Shown piece by piece: positions 52,943 through 62,337 of a DNA stretch of 64,000 nt. The translations under genes and the position numbers were made by a program. The stretch is from Symsagittifera roscoffensis (taxonomy: Eukaryota > Xenacoelomorpha > Acoela > Convolutidae): the NCBI RefSeq assembly GCF_963678635.1, contig NC_087064.1:15987802-16051801 (forward strand). Reading direction: 5' to 3'. A model generated the notes under the pieces. It was given only the letters and a program-made list of their open reading frames with translations, searched no databases and had not been told where the DNA came from. How positions within the stretch are numbered: position 1 is the stretch's first letter; the number at the start of each line of letters is the position of its first letter.

Positions 52943-55276
52943 TCATCTCGCACTCTTCGCCTTGGAGGTGCCGCACCCTGAAGTACTAGATACTGCAAAC
53001 TGTCTCAACAGTTCTTCTTCATCATCGGAGCTAATCACGATCTCCTCCCAAGCCTTCAGCTGTTCATAGGATCGCATCCATTCTCTTTGCTCTTGCAACC
53101 TCTTCGCCTGGTTGGGTAGTGCCTTCACCCTAGATTCCCGGTTCAAACAAAAGGAGTTGTGCAGGCTCAAGCTCACGTTCTTCGCCAGGTCCTCCTCTAG
53201 TATCGATTCCCTCGCTTTGGTATTGTCTCTAGACATTTTACCCACTCTCTTCCATCCTATCGTGATCGCATTTCGATGGGTTAACAGGGGTCTCTTGAAA
53301 GCTTCCGGCCCAATCTCGGCCTGGAACTGTCGATACTCCTTTTGATGCTTTCTCATGTGATCTTTCGTTGTCATGTACAACCAAGACGTCAGTGTCGCCC
53401 GAAACCATGGAAAGTACCTCAAACGGCTCCATACGTGTCTGACTTCCGTTGGTATGGCGAATACTTTGCACGCAGTCTCAAACAACTCGAGTCTCCTGCT
53501 GTAGTCTATCGCGTATATTGACTCAGCCGTTGGCGTCGTCGCTTCCCGATACTTCGTTATATTATCTTCTATCCATCTCAGAGCCAACATCGTACTCACT
53601 ACTAAGAGCGTCACCTTCTGCCGGTGATCCGGTAGTCCGATCGACCGACTTTCTTCCGTATCCCACACCAGGCAAAGGTTCTTGTGATCTGGATACCACA
53701 CCGTTTGTGCCAAACAGTGGCATGGGCATTCTCCATGGGTGATCTCAATGCTCCTGAGGTTACGCTCCCCCGAGGCTTCCAAGAGAGGCTCAAGCTCTAT
53801 CATTTTCTCATGCATCGTGTCGTTATCTTCCATGTTTGGAGCACCTCCCACAGGTTTTCCGATCACGTTTTGTCCCTCGTGATCGCTTGTGTTCTCACTC
53901 TCCAACTTCAAAAGTTCTTCTCCCCAGATTTCACTCAAGTCATCTCTCAATTCTTTTGGTACTGTCCCTCTGATTTTTCTCAACAACTTGTGCGAGTGAT
54001 GCGATATCCGAGCCAACCTCACGCACTTGGGCACTGAGAAGGCCTTATCCACCAGTACTCTCTGGCTGGATGCTTCCACCATCGCTAAGTGCAGTGGGTA
54101 GTGGCTTCCGCACAAGTTGGCCATCATTGACCCTATCAAGGATTTTGCGTTCAATGGCAGGCCATAAGCTTCGCTCATGGGAAACCCCATTTCCGCCTCG
54201 AGACCAACCTTCCAATTCCGGATGTGTTTTTGAGTCACCTGCAACACCCCAGGCCATGATTCTACGCTCAACGCCGTTACTAAATGGTGTTCAGACTCTA
54301 GCCTTTCCAGTGACTGCAGACTACACATTCTCGAGAAGAATCCGAGAGCTGTCGCTATATTCACCGTAGTTCTCGCGTAACACTCCGCAACTATTTGCAC
54401 TTCACTTTTCTCCCTTTCTGTGATGTCTTCAAACCAAGTAACCAGATCTTCTTTTTGAAAGGACAATATCCTGACACATGATCGTCCATCGCAGGTGTGC
54501 TCTCCACTCCCACACGTAGAATCCAGACAGCTACCCGGCTCCATCTTCTTTGCTGACTCGAGACTGTTCGTCTTTTCGCCTGACTCCTTCATCTGAGGTA
54601 AGATCAGTTTGTGCACCACACTCAACTTTGCCAAATCTTCATCTTCCGTTGGAGCTAACCTCACCCGTTCGGTGGTCTCCTCGATCAGACTCGCGTGGGG
54701 ATGTGGGCACCAGGAGGGTCTTAGTAACTTCCATACCACTCCGAAGTTCGTGATCAGCAAGCCATTGCCATCACCCATGTTCACTTCAACTCTCTTGTTC
54801 GAGCGCGGTATGCTCACCACCTCCGGTGTTTTCTCAAGAATCAGGCCCAGGCTCGGCCCCTCTTTCTCCACCGCGTCTATTTCCATTATTCTTTCTGTCC
54901 AAAACTTCAGTAGCTCCGCCACCTCGTGGTTCCTGTGAGCTCCTCCAGTTTCTGAGTCTAAGAAGGGGTTGTAGGCTATTCCCATCACTCCTGACACGTA
55001 TTGGTATTCCCCCTTCTCGCTGGGTCTCGAGTACTGCCCTGACGAGGCCAGGTTACGGTGAACATCATGCTCTTCTTCGAACTTCTTATTATAAAACCTC
55101 CGTACCTCGTCTAGCTTTCTGTGGTTCTCTAGGGATAGTCTGGAACCATCTTCCTTTTCTATCCCTGTACTCTGATACACGTTCAAGATGATCGTTGAGA
55201 CTCTTTTTTCCATGGTTTTACTTCCGCTTGCTCTCTGGTGGCATGCCAAGATGGTACTATCAGACATCATTGACAT
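52943..55276 (-). CDS. ORF3 segment f (Giant-2), Cys/His-cluster protein
   Basis: 777 codons, the longest open piece of f. Residues ~185-200 hold PSWCPHPHASLIEE. 250-267 form C-x9-H-x-C-x4-C, a spacing also kept in the very diverged Giant-1 copy. ~414-424 hold VPKCVRLAR, 517-521 CPCHC, followed by LAQTVWYP. The C-terminus is charged (SSDDEEELL) and basic at the very end. The Cys/His sites may bind metal (inference). No known family was recognised. Upstream, one TAG where Giant-4 has Trp separates it from e, so the ATG at 55276 is probably not a natural start. Confidence 0.75.
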   Translation of the reverse strand: MSMMSDSTILACHQRASGSKTMEKRVSTIILNVYQSTGIEKEDGSRLSLENHRKLDEVRRFYNKKFEEEHDVHRNLASSGQYSRPSEKGEYQYVSGVMGIAYNPFLDSETGGAHRNHEVAELLKFWTERIMEIDAVEKEGPSLGLILEKTPEVVSIPRSNKRVEVNMGDGNGLLITNFGVVWKLLRPSWCPHPHASLIEETTERVRLAPTEDEDLAKLSVVHKLILPQMKESGEKTNSLESAKKMEPGSCLDSTCGSGEHTCDGRSCVRILSFQKEDLVTWFEDITEREKSEVQIVAECYARTTVNIATALGFFSRMCSLQSLERLESEHHLVTALSVESWPGVLQVTQKHIRNWKVGLEAEMGFPMSEAYGLPLNAKSLIGSMMANLCGSHYPLHLAMVEASSQRVLVDKAFSVPKCVRLARISHHSHKLLRKIRGTVPKELRDDLSEIWGEELLKLESENTSDHEGQNVIGKPVGGAPNMEDNDTMHEKMIELEPLLEASGERNLRSIEITHGECPCHCLAQTVWYPDHKNLCLVWDTEESRSIGLPDHRQKVTLLVVSTMLALRWIEDNITKYREATTPTAESIYAIDYSRRLELFETACKVFAIPTEVRHVWSRLRYFPWFRATLTSWLYMTTKDHMRKHQKEYRQFQAEIGPEAFKRPLLTHRNAITIGWKRVGKMSRDNTKARESILEEDLAKNVSLSLHNSFCLNRESRVKALPNQAKRLQEQREWMRSYEQLKAWEEIVISSDDEEELLRQFAVSSTSGCGTSKAKSAR

Positions 55277-55400
55277 TATCTATCTCAAGAAACATGTGGC
55301 ATCCTTCCTCCTAGCCAGGCTCAAGCCTGAATTGTCCCTGGCCACGTGTTGCATCAATGCTTGATACACATCTAGCTTCTTGCTTCCCAACTTCAGCCTG

Positions 55401-56972
55401 TCATACGAGGTCAATGTCTCCGAACTCTATTCCCACCAGACTCCAGATGAACATTAATTGTCCTGCAGTTCTAACGAAGGGATTCGCCATTAATGGCGGT
55501 GCTGATGAGGGTGTCCTCATTGCCTCTTCAAAATGATCCTTCAACAAGTTCTGCCAGGACCTCTTCAGCTGATTCGCCATTTCTATTTTATTAACCTCGG
55601 CCTTTTGCTGGGTGGCCCAATTGCGTCGCTTGCGAGCTACTCCACTGTCCAACTTCTTCAAGCAGTCCTCCATTTCCTTCAATGTCTCGAGGGCCACCCA
55701 CCACGTCCGGGAGGTGTTCCTCGTCTTGTTCCTCTCCAATGGATCACTCGTCACTTGCTTGCCCGTGGCTTGGTGTGCCTTCGAGATCCATTCTTTGCCG
55801 ACATCCACTTCCCATGTCTGTCCGTTCGTTGAACCTCTCTGTACGTTTATCTTCTGAGGCTTGAAGTCTTCCTCCGATGTCGAACTGGTGGAAGCCTCTA
55901 TTTCCCTCTCTACTTCGAGTGGTCTTCTGGGCTCCGAGCTGCTCTTGTATGCCGCCGTCTTGCATCGAGCCAAAACCATGGGCGCCGTCTCTCTCAAGTT
56001 TCCTTCCGAAACAGCATCCACTGAAGGACTACCCAATCCCTCCACTTCTCTCTTCCTCTTGCGAGTCTTCACATCTCTGCTTGAGGGTGTTGTGGCTATC
56101 ATCACTGATTCGACCTCTCTGTCTACCTCCAATCCTTCCAACTCTCGCCTCCCCCCTGCTCGAGCCTTAAGGATATTAGTACTTTTAATCATATTACTAG
56201 TCCCAACCTTATCCCTTTTTATATCATCAACTATTTTATCTACAATTTTTTGTTTCAGAGTAGAGCTGTCCTCACATTTTTCTTCTCTAGTCTTCGATCG
56301 TGAATTCCTCAGCTCTACCAGCTTGCTCAGCAGCTCTTTTCTCGCCTTCTCATCCAGGCCCGTTCCTATCAGAAGCGGTTCTCCAAACCTTACGACTGTG
56401 TCCCACAGTTCCTCCTTGAATTCGTCCAGCGTCGTCTCGCTGCCCACTTCTTGATTGAATTCTTTTAAGAACTCCTGCCAAGCATCGTCCTTCAGGGACC
56501 CCAGGAACATGTCCCTGTTCCCTTCGAAAGTGTTCTTTTCCCTTTCCTCCGAGCTCAAGAGTATCATCCCCATATTGGAGGTCTCACTTGCCAATGGCAA
56601 TTCCAGATTCTTCCGGGGGGACGGAGTCAGAGGTGGAGTGGCAGTATCTGCCCAATTCTCCTCGCTCAAGTCTTTCAACAGCTCTTGAGTGGTGAGCTCC
56701 TCCCCTGATGGTCCTGGTTCAGGCGTATTCCCCACTTCCATGTCCTCACCGGCTTCACTGAGAGTTTCATCCATACTCTCTTCTTCTGACTCATTTCTCC
56801 TTCTCTCGAGAATTCTTTTGAACCGGTCCTCCACGGGTCCACTCCTCTTGTCTCCAGGCGTGTCCACTGACAGTGGTGATGGTGTCGCAGGGTCCAATTT
56901 TTTGTATTCCGTCAGGGCTACGTGCAGCTGGCCTGCTGCATCTAGTTCTTTTCCCTCCTGTCTCATTTCCAC
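55401..56972 (-). CDS. ORF3 segment e (Giant-2), acidic and low-complexity
   Basis: 523 codons. It opens with MEMRQEGKELDAAG and the conserved YKKLDP.TPSPLSV stretch. Acidic Ser/Glu sequence follows (~70-110), then helical charged regions, a GTGLDEKARKELL block, a basic TRKRKREVE patch and the WWVALETLKEMEDCLKKLD helix. It looks like a flexible linker with interaction segments rather than an enzyme. One-base frame changes at each end separate it from d and f. Confidence 0.75.
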   Translation of the reverse strand: MEMRQEGKELDAAGQLHVALTEYKKLDPATPSPLSVDTPGDKRSGPVEDRFKRILERRRNESEEESMDETLSEAGEDMEVGNTPEPGPSGEELTTQELLKDLSEENWADTATPPLTPSPRKNLELPLASETSNMGMILLSSEEREKNTFEGNRDMFLGSLKDDAWQEFLKEFNQEVGSETTLDEFKEELWDTVVRFGEPLLIGTGLDEKARKELLSKLVELRNSRSKTREEKCEDSSTLKQKIVDKIVDDIKRDKVGTSNMIKSTNILKARAGGRRELEGLEVDREVESVMIATTPSSRDVKTRKRKREVEGLGSPSVDAVSEGNLRETAPMVLARCKTAAYKSSSEPRRPLEVEREIEASTSSTSEEDFKPQKINVQRGSTNGQTWEVDVGKEWISKAHQATGKQVTSDPLERNKTRNTSRTWWVALETLKEMEDCLKKLDSGVARKRRNWATQQKAEVNKIEMANQLKRSWQNLLKDHFEEAMRTPSSAPPLMANPFVRTAGQLMFIWSLVGIEFGDIDLV

Positions 56973-56977
56973 CTGTT

Positions 56978-58894
56978 CTAAGCCATAGAGGCCCTGTACT
57001 TTCTTGTTGCAAATTTCATGTCGTCCACCAATGCGACGTGCCCCTCCATCATGATCATCCTGCCATCATCCCATATTGGTAGCATGTTCTCTAGTCCTTC
57101 CTGCTCAAGAGCTCTCAAGACCTTCCACACCTCATATCCGGGGGGCTGCGAACCTCTCATCTTTTTCGCTTGCGTCGTCCACGAATTTATCTTCGCCTCG
57201 CTAGTATGGAAGTAGACCGCCGCCGTGTAGCCGATAAACAGGGGGTCCCAGCCATCAGTGAAATACTTCTGCATTTCCTCCGTCGTCATCCTCGCCATTA
57301 TGGAGGGAACTACCAAGGGACTGTTCATTCCCAAGGTCATCCTCCTGACTATCGGGAACTCAGGCATGGCGGCTGGAAGGATTTCTTTCTCCATTATGGC
57401 CTCCAGCTCCCTCTTGACTAGTGCAAAGCATTCCTTCCAAGCAGGAATCCTCAAGATCTCTCGCCCGTCTGCCGTCAATGGGTTCAAGTTCCAAAACTTG
57501 GGATACGTTTCGATGGGGCCCTCTCGCTTGCCTCCCATTCTACATTGCATTTGCCCCCTGAAGTTGTACACTATCAGCTCGGCATCTTTCACTTTTCCAA
57601 AGAGTACCGTGTTGCTCATTCGCGCTCTGAGCACCTCCTGCTGATACCAATTGAGCGCCGTCCCATCCAGTATGCTGATAAGACTCAAGTGCGTCACAGA
57701 GTGACGATACGTTGTCACCAGGGGATCTGGGAATGCGTACGTCACTGCTGGACCATAAATGCAGGTCACCACCTCCTCTAGACCCCGGATTATCCCCATA
57801 GGGTCCGACCTCATTGCCAGGCATAGGTCCGTCAACAGAGGCATCCCTCTATTCATCTTCTTCCATTCTTCTCTCGAGGTTGGATTCTCATCTTCACCCG
57901 TCATGTGCCGATTCTGCATCATGAGGTATTGCACTAACAACGTCTTCAACCCTGCGGCACACTTGTAGGAGTAGGTTTCAATGCTCGAGTGGACTCTCCC
58001 CATAGACAGAGGCTCTCCATATTCCATCAATCGATGAAACGACACCAATTCCCCATGGGTCAAGAGTAATAGTGCCAGATACCCATCAACTCGAAGTGTT
58101 TCTACTCCTCGACTAAACATGTATGCTGGGCCCATGTTGAACAAGTATCTGGGGTAGACCAGATACAAAGCCAAGAGCAGGCTGATGGGCATGCCCAGTA
58201 TCTCCTGCACGAAGGCTCCAAAGATAGTCGCCGTGGTGCCGAACATTCCTGCCATGAATTCCTTCTCCCAGCAATGACTCAAGAACTTGAGAATCTCATG
58301 ATCCCTCCTAGTCCTCAGCTCACCCTTGGCGTGCTCTCTCCAGAACCCTCCAATCGTCACTTCATTGGCGGCCGAGACAAATCTAGCCACCGTCATGTCT
58401 CTTACTTCGGCCAGCTCCAGTTGTTTCTCCAGAAAACTCCAGACTTGTTTCACGAGGGGTGGTGCTTCCTCCCTCGTCTTATTCGTGGCGTTCTCCAGCC
58501 TTGGTGTCAAAAATGGCCACCAGCCATTCTCTTGCGTCAAGCGATATTTCATTGACTCTAATTGCTTTTCCGTCTCGGCCACATTTCCTCTCTCGTTACT
58601 CGGACCTCTAGACTTGCTGGTGGAATTTGTGATCTTCACTTCCATGCTTCGAAACCACAAGCTGGCCGTCAATTGGCTTATCGCCGGGTGATCGTCCCCG
58701 ATGACTGGGCTGAACTTAAGTTGCCTGGCAAAGTTCGATATCTCTAGCAAGAGCACCTCGTCTAATACGATCAGGATGTCGGCTAGTCCATAAAAGCCCC
58801 TCAGTGCATGAGATATGTCCGCCCATGCCGCCGCCAATTCTGACTTGCGAAGCCTCAGGTTCGATGGCCCGAACTCCCGATTGGGGGCTGCCAT
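56978..58894 (-). CDS. ORF3 segment d (Giant-2), unknown conserved region
   Basis: 638 codons. Recurring landmarks shared with Giant-1, -3 and -4 are AAPNREFGP, ILIVLDEVLLLEISNFAR, DDHPAI, LWFRSMEV, EVTIGGFW, a hydrophobic SLLLALYLVYPRYLFNMG run, YKCAAGLKTLLVQYL, MRSDPMGIIRG, YGPAVTYAFPD and GKREGPIETYPKFWNL. The hydrophobic run is not a clear membrane span. A TAG at 58931-58933 (Leu in Giant-4) cuts it from c. No fold assigned. Confidence 0.75.
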   Translation of the reverse strand: MAAPNREFGPSNLRLRKSELAAAWADISHALRGFYGLADILIVLDEVLLLEISNFARQLKFSPVIGDDHPAISQLTASLWFRSMEVKITNSTSKSRGPSNERGNVAETEKQLESMKYRLTQENGWWPFLTPRLENATNKTREEAPPLVKQVWSFLEKQLELAEVRDMTVARFVSAANEVTIGGFWREHAKGELRTRRDHEILKFLSHCWEKEFMAGMFGTTATIFGAFVQEILGMPISLLLALYLVYPRYLFNMGPAYMFSRGVETLRVDGYLALLLLTHGELVSFHRLMEYGEPLSMGRVHSSIETYSYKCAAGLKTLLVQYLMMQNRHMTGEDENPTSREEWKKMNRGMPLLTDLCLAMRSDPMGIIRGLEEVVTCIYGPAVTYAFPDPLVTTYRHSVTHLSLISILDGTALNWYQQEVLRARMSNTVLFGKVKDAELIVYNFRGQMQCRMGGKREGPIETYPKFWNLNPLTADGREILRIPAWKECFALVKRELEAIMEKEILPAAMPEFPIVRRMTLGMNSPLVVPSIMARMTTEEMQKYFTDGWDPLFIGYTAAVYFHTSEAKINSWTTQAKKMRGSQPPGYEVWKVLRALEQEGLENMLPIWDDGRMIMMEGHVALVDDMKFATRKYRASMA

Positions 58895-58930
58895 TAGAAT
58901 CCGCCATTCGTTCCCCTCTGCTATTAGGAT

Positions 58931-59446
58931 CTAGACCGCGTACACGAATTGTAGGGCGGGTGGCATATTCGCGTATCCAGGGGATGTGGTGAACACCACC
59001 TTCGTCTTGAATCCAAATCTCGAGACAACATTCTCTTGCACTTCATTCATCGCTGCAAACAACGCCTGAATGGCTTCCCATATCTTCCTCGATGTCGGAA
59101 TTTCATTGCCCTTCAGCTGCTCAAGAAGTCCCATCGCGTGCAGGTGATCATTCATTCCTGCAAACAATAGCAGCTCAGGCTCACAGGGCATCTCCGACTT
59201 TATTGCCACCACCAGAGTTAACATCTGGTTTAATTCAGCTCCTGGCAAAGAGTATATCAGAGTCTCCGGCCAGAACAACTTAGGAGACGTTCCTTCGAAG
59301 TCCGATCCCGCCACAATGACTACTCTCGCAGCAGCTGGATCTGCTCTATCATAAACTGCCAGGGTTTTGGCCAGCTTGCTGGGTGCTCCCACAGGGCTTC
59401 CCGTACCTGGGATCTTCCGCCAATTTCGAGCCTTCGTAAGCGGCAT
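58931..59446 (-). CDS. ORF3 segment c (Giant-2), SGNH-like second module
   Basis: 171 codons; the first ~25 are probably read in a shifted frame. VVIVAGSDFEGTSPKLFW, then about 50 residues later LLLFAGMNDHLHAM, then TTSPGYANMPPALQFVY, match the layout of SGNH blocks I and III but with GSD for GDS. It ends at TAG. It could be a non-catalytic duplicate of the hydrolase in segment b (inference). Confidence 0.6.
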   Translation of the reverse strand: MPLTKARNWRKIPGTGSPVGAPSKLAKTLAVYDRADPAAARVVIVAGSDFEGTSPKLFWPETLIYSLPGAELNQMLTLVVAIKSEMPCEPELLLFAGMNDHLHAMGLLEQLKGNEIPTSRKIWEAIQALFAAMNEVQENVVSRFGFKTKVVFTTSPGYANMPPALQFVYAV

Positions 59447-61451
59447 CTGGCAATTCCATTCCCCCCGGATTGAGCAGCTTGTCCACCACCTTCAACTGTG
59501 CCGGGGTCGCCAACCTGATCCTGGCGATGCTCGTTCGGTGTTTGGGGGGTTCTGCTATGAGTCCAGGACTCCCCAGCAGCTTGAGAGGTCTGTAGTTAAT
59601 GGGTCCCATGATCGCTTTTGTGGGAATTCCGGTCAGATCCGCGGTCTCCATCAATTTCGTTCTCGAGAAGTGCGCCTCATGAGCTTTCAACCAGTCCACG
59701 CAATGATGTCTGTTTAAATCCTCGTGCGACACTCGTTCAATCCCCAGGGTCTCCGCCAATTCTCGCCTGCATTCCAAACCCTCTAGGTCCAGCCCTTTCA
59801 CCTTCTCAGGATATCTCAAGCGAGCGGTCTCCATAGACCTCTTTTCCCGCTTGCTCTCTGCCACTACCACTGAGGATATCGCCGACCCTGGAGGTGTTGA
59901 TGACGTCACCTCCTCAGACTCCATTGGCGTGGCACTCTGCAATCTGGTCTGGTTGCTCCTTGAACTGTCTCTAGTGTCAACTCTCGGTCCCAAGCGACCA
60001 GACAAGGCCCTTGAGGCAAGGAATGGTGGGTTCGGAGGTGGTCCTAATGTGAATTGGGCTGTCTCTAGCAGATCCGCCTCTAGCGTGTTTATGTGTTCTT
60101 GGAAGACGTCGTTCAGCCACTCCGCTCCCCTTGGTCTATCGAAATGGATTCCATCATTGGAGGTGTCTTCAGGGAATCCCTTTTTCTCCATGCGCTCCGC
60201 CACGTCCAACAGTCTGACAGGGAGCACACTTTTCCGGTGGATATCTCGGATCACCTTGTTTAGGTTCCGCACCTTCTCGTTCATCTCCAAGGCGTGCTGA
60301 TCAAACATCATGTTGTAGGGGACAGTACATACCGTCAACAGGATGGGGTCCATCTGGATCCTCAGCTCCTCAAGAAGGCAGCTCATCTTGTCGTGCAGCC
60401 TCGTTATTTTCCTCGCTTCTCCCCTTGATACATCGTTAGTCCCGATCATCAGGGTCACCGTGTACACTTTAGTCATCCCTAGCATCTCAAGCGTCGCCAA
60501 CATCTGTGGCGTGGCAGCTCCAGCGAAACTCAAGATTCCTGTCTGCCAGTGCGACTGGATCCGGGTCAACACCCGCACCAGGCTGTCCCCTATGATCAGG
60601 TGGACCGCACCTTCTGGCACACGGGGTGGCGCAAGATATTCCACCCAGGCTGCATCATGAAAGCAGTCCCTCCTGGCTTTCTGTTCCGCATTCCAATTCA
60701 GCCGATTGTGCCTGTGGTACCTCTTCTCTGTGTTTTTCTTATAACTCGAGATCACGACGCTCCTGACCGGTTGTTCCCTCCAAGTTGGGGGAAGCTCCGG
60801 CCTTGCCGAACTTTCACGACTTCTCTGTCGCAATCTCTCGCCCAGCTCCTTCAGACGCGATGAGCCACCGCTCACCTGACTGTCACTCGAGGTCGAGGTT
60901 GGGGTATATCCCGGCAGTGCCACATCCATCAGTGGGCGTATGGGTTGCGTCTCTAGGCTACGCAAGGAGGACGTTGCTTCATTAGGTATCCAGACTTCCA
61001 ATCCCTCACTCATGTGTTCTCGGGCCTCGCGGTCAAGGTTGAACCGTCCTCTTGCCCTGGGGGCTTCATCCACCTCCATGCGTGACTCTGGTCTCGAGCT
61101 GGTAACCACTCGCTCCTTCGGCCTGGCTCCCTTCTGTGCGTCAAGTTCGCGTTGTCGTTGTTCTATTCTCTCCAACTCCGATTTCAGTTGTTCACAATTC
61201 GCGGCATTCTCCCCCACCCTTAGCTCCTGCTGATGTTCAGCCTTTAGCATCTCAAGCAACCTCAGAGTCTGATCTCGCTCGTTGACCGCCTGGTCCCTTT
61301 CCAGCTGAACCTTCTCCCGACCCAGCTTTGCCTGATCCCGATCGAGGTTCGCCTTATTCCTTTCCTTCTGCGTCTTCTCGAGCTCTTTCTTTAGAACACC
61401 AAGATCCGGATATGCCTCGGTCGTCTGTTGTGCTCGCGTCATCGATAGCAC
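59349..61451 (-). CDS. ORF3 segment b (Giant-2): coiled coil plus SGNH/GDSL hydrolase
   Basis: 700 codons. Residues ~15-105 are a heptad-rich coiled coil and ~110-250 are low-complexity and basic. A complete SGNH/GDSL domain follows at ~280-460: block I IIGDSLVR (catalytic Ser 290), block II SFAGA (Gly 311), block III IGTND (Asn 339), block V NDGIHF (Asp 433, His 436). All four diagnostic blocks are present, so an esterase or deacetylase activity is plausible; the substrate is unknown. The C-terminus holds RHHCVDWLKA and PAQLKVVDKLL. A 2-base insertion near 59385 shifts the frame before c. Confidence 0.85.
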   Translation of the reverse strand: MLSMTRAQQTTEAYPDLGVLKKELEKTQKERNKANLDRDQAKLGREKVQLERDQAVNERDQTLRLLEMLKAEHQQELRVGENAANCEQLKSELERIEQRQRELDAQKGARPKERVVTSSRPESRMEVDEAPRARGRFNLDREAREHMSEGLEVWIPNEATSSLRSLETQPIRPLMDVALPGYTPTSTSSDSQVSGGSSRLKELGERLRQRSRESSARPELPPTWREQPVRSVVISSYKKNTEKRYHRHNRLNWNAEQKARRDCFHDAAWVEYLAPPRVPEGAVHLIIGDSLVRVLTRIQSHWQTGILSFAGAATPQMLATLEMLGMTKVYTVTLMIGTNDVSRGEARKITRLHDKMSCLLEELRIQMDPILLTVCTVPYNMMFDQHALEMNEKVRNLNKVIRDIHRKSVLPVRLLDVAERMEKKGFPEDTSNDGIHFDRPRGAEWLNDVFQEHINTLEADLLETAQFTLGPPPNPPFLASRALSGRLGPRVDTRDSSRSNQTRLQSATPMESEEVTSSTPPGSAISSVVVAESKREKRSMETARLRYPEKVKGLDLEGLECRRELAETLGIERVSHEDLNRHHCVDWLKAHEAHFSRTKLMETADLTGIPTKAIMGPINYRPLKLLGSPGLIAEPPKHRTSIARIRLATPAQLKVVDKLLNPGGMELPDAAYEGSKLAEDPRYGKPCGSTQQAGQNPGSL

Positions 61452-61837
61452 CTTACTCGAGCTCTTGTCTGTAGATCTTGCTGTTGGCCTAGTTGGTAGT
61501 GGGAATTCCCCTGCGCCACGCCATATTCGGTATTGTTACTCAGGCCAGGATTCCTTGTCAAGTCAAAGCCCCTTACTCCTCCATCCACATTCCAAGACAA
61601 CCATCTGGTCTGTTCTTGGTTTGATATACCCTCGGTGGTGTAGCCAATCATCAAGACAGCCTCCGTCGCAGACTCCCTGCATTCACCCTGGTCTTCCAAC
61701 TGGAGGATGGCATTCAGCATTACCGCCATTCTCTCGTCTATCTGGGTATAATCCAGGTCCCTCAGGCGTCTGTACAGCTCATCAAGAGTAGGCTTCTTCA
61801 GGGCCGCGGGCATGGATTTCCAGAATCTGTCTGCCAT
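61439..61837 (-). CDS. ORF3 segment a, N-terminal region (Giant-2)
   Basis: 132 codons starting at an ATG 0.5 kb after pol. Landmarks are LDELYRRLRDLDY, ATEAVLMIGYTTEG and WLSWNVDGGVRGFDL. It overlaps b by 13 bases in the -1 frame. In Giant-4 the two are in one frame because that copy is 5 bases shorter just before the overlap. No domain recognised. Confidence 0.65.
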   Translation of the reverse strand: MADRFWKSMPAALKKPTLDELYRRLRDLDYTQIDERMAVMLNAILQLEDQGECRESATEAVLMIGYTTEGISNQEQTRWLSWNVDGGVRGFDLTRNPGLSNNTEYGVAQGNSHYQLGQQQDLQTRARVRCYR

Positions 61838-62337
61838 TCTTTGTGACTTCGGGATGTATACAGGTATGTGTTAACCAGCTCAAGAATTACCTTGCCGACT
61901 CAAGTATTACCCAACTCGAGAATTCTCTAGAAATGTTCCCTTGCAAACACTTGCTGTAGGTGCCGATTATCACGAGTTTAATCAAAATTTCTCTTTCTGT
62001 TTCTCGCTTGAGTATAGTTGGATTTTCAACTTTGTTTTTCAAACTTGATCTGAAAACAGAAACCATATTAAAACTTAACAAGTCATGTTCCTAACCTAGA
62101 GACCCCCCCTTTTCACCAGTATGGTTAAAATCTTATCATTTTCATTCTACTTAAAACAATTCAATTGGAATTTCCTTAAAAGCATGCAGATTCATTTTAT
62201 GTTTTAGCACCGTTAATTCTTTTTAAAATTCAATTGTCATGCCAATCACGTCTTAAGATCCCTTTACCTGTGCCGCACCCCAGTACCTAACTCAAGACTC
62301 CTCCCTCACGCCCAACTCGAGACCCCGTGTCCCCAAC
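61838..62337. other. Spacer between pol and ORF3 (Giant-2)
   Basis: AT-rich and non-coding, at the same place as 13152-13617 in Giant-1. It contains a few repeats of ACTCRAGAATT-like strings (R = A or G) around 61880-61930. No splice site or promoter could be assigned. Confidence 0.55.

Noticed and set aside
56978-58894. ORF3 as a conventional envelope protein
   Set aside because: No signal peptide, furin-type site, fusion peptide or clear membrane anchor was found; hydrophobic runs in segment d are too polar or interrupted.
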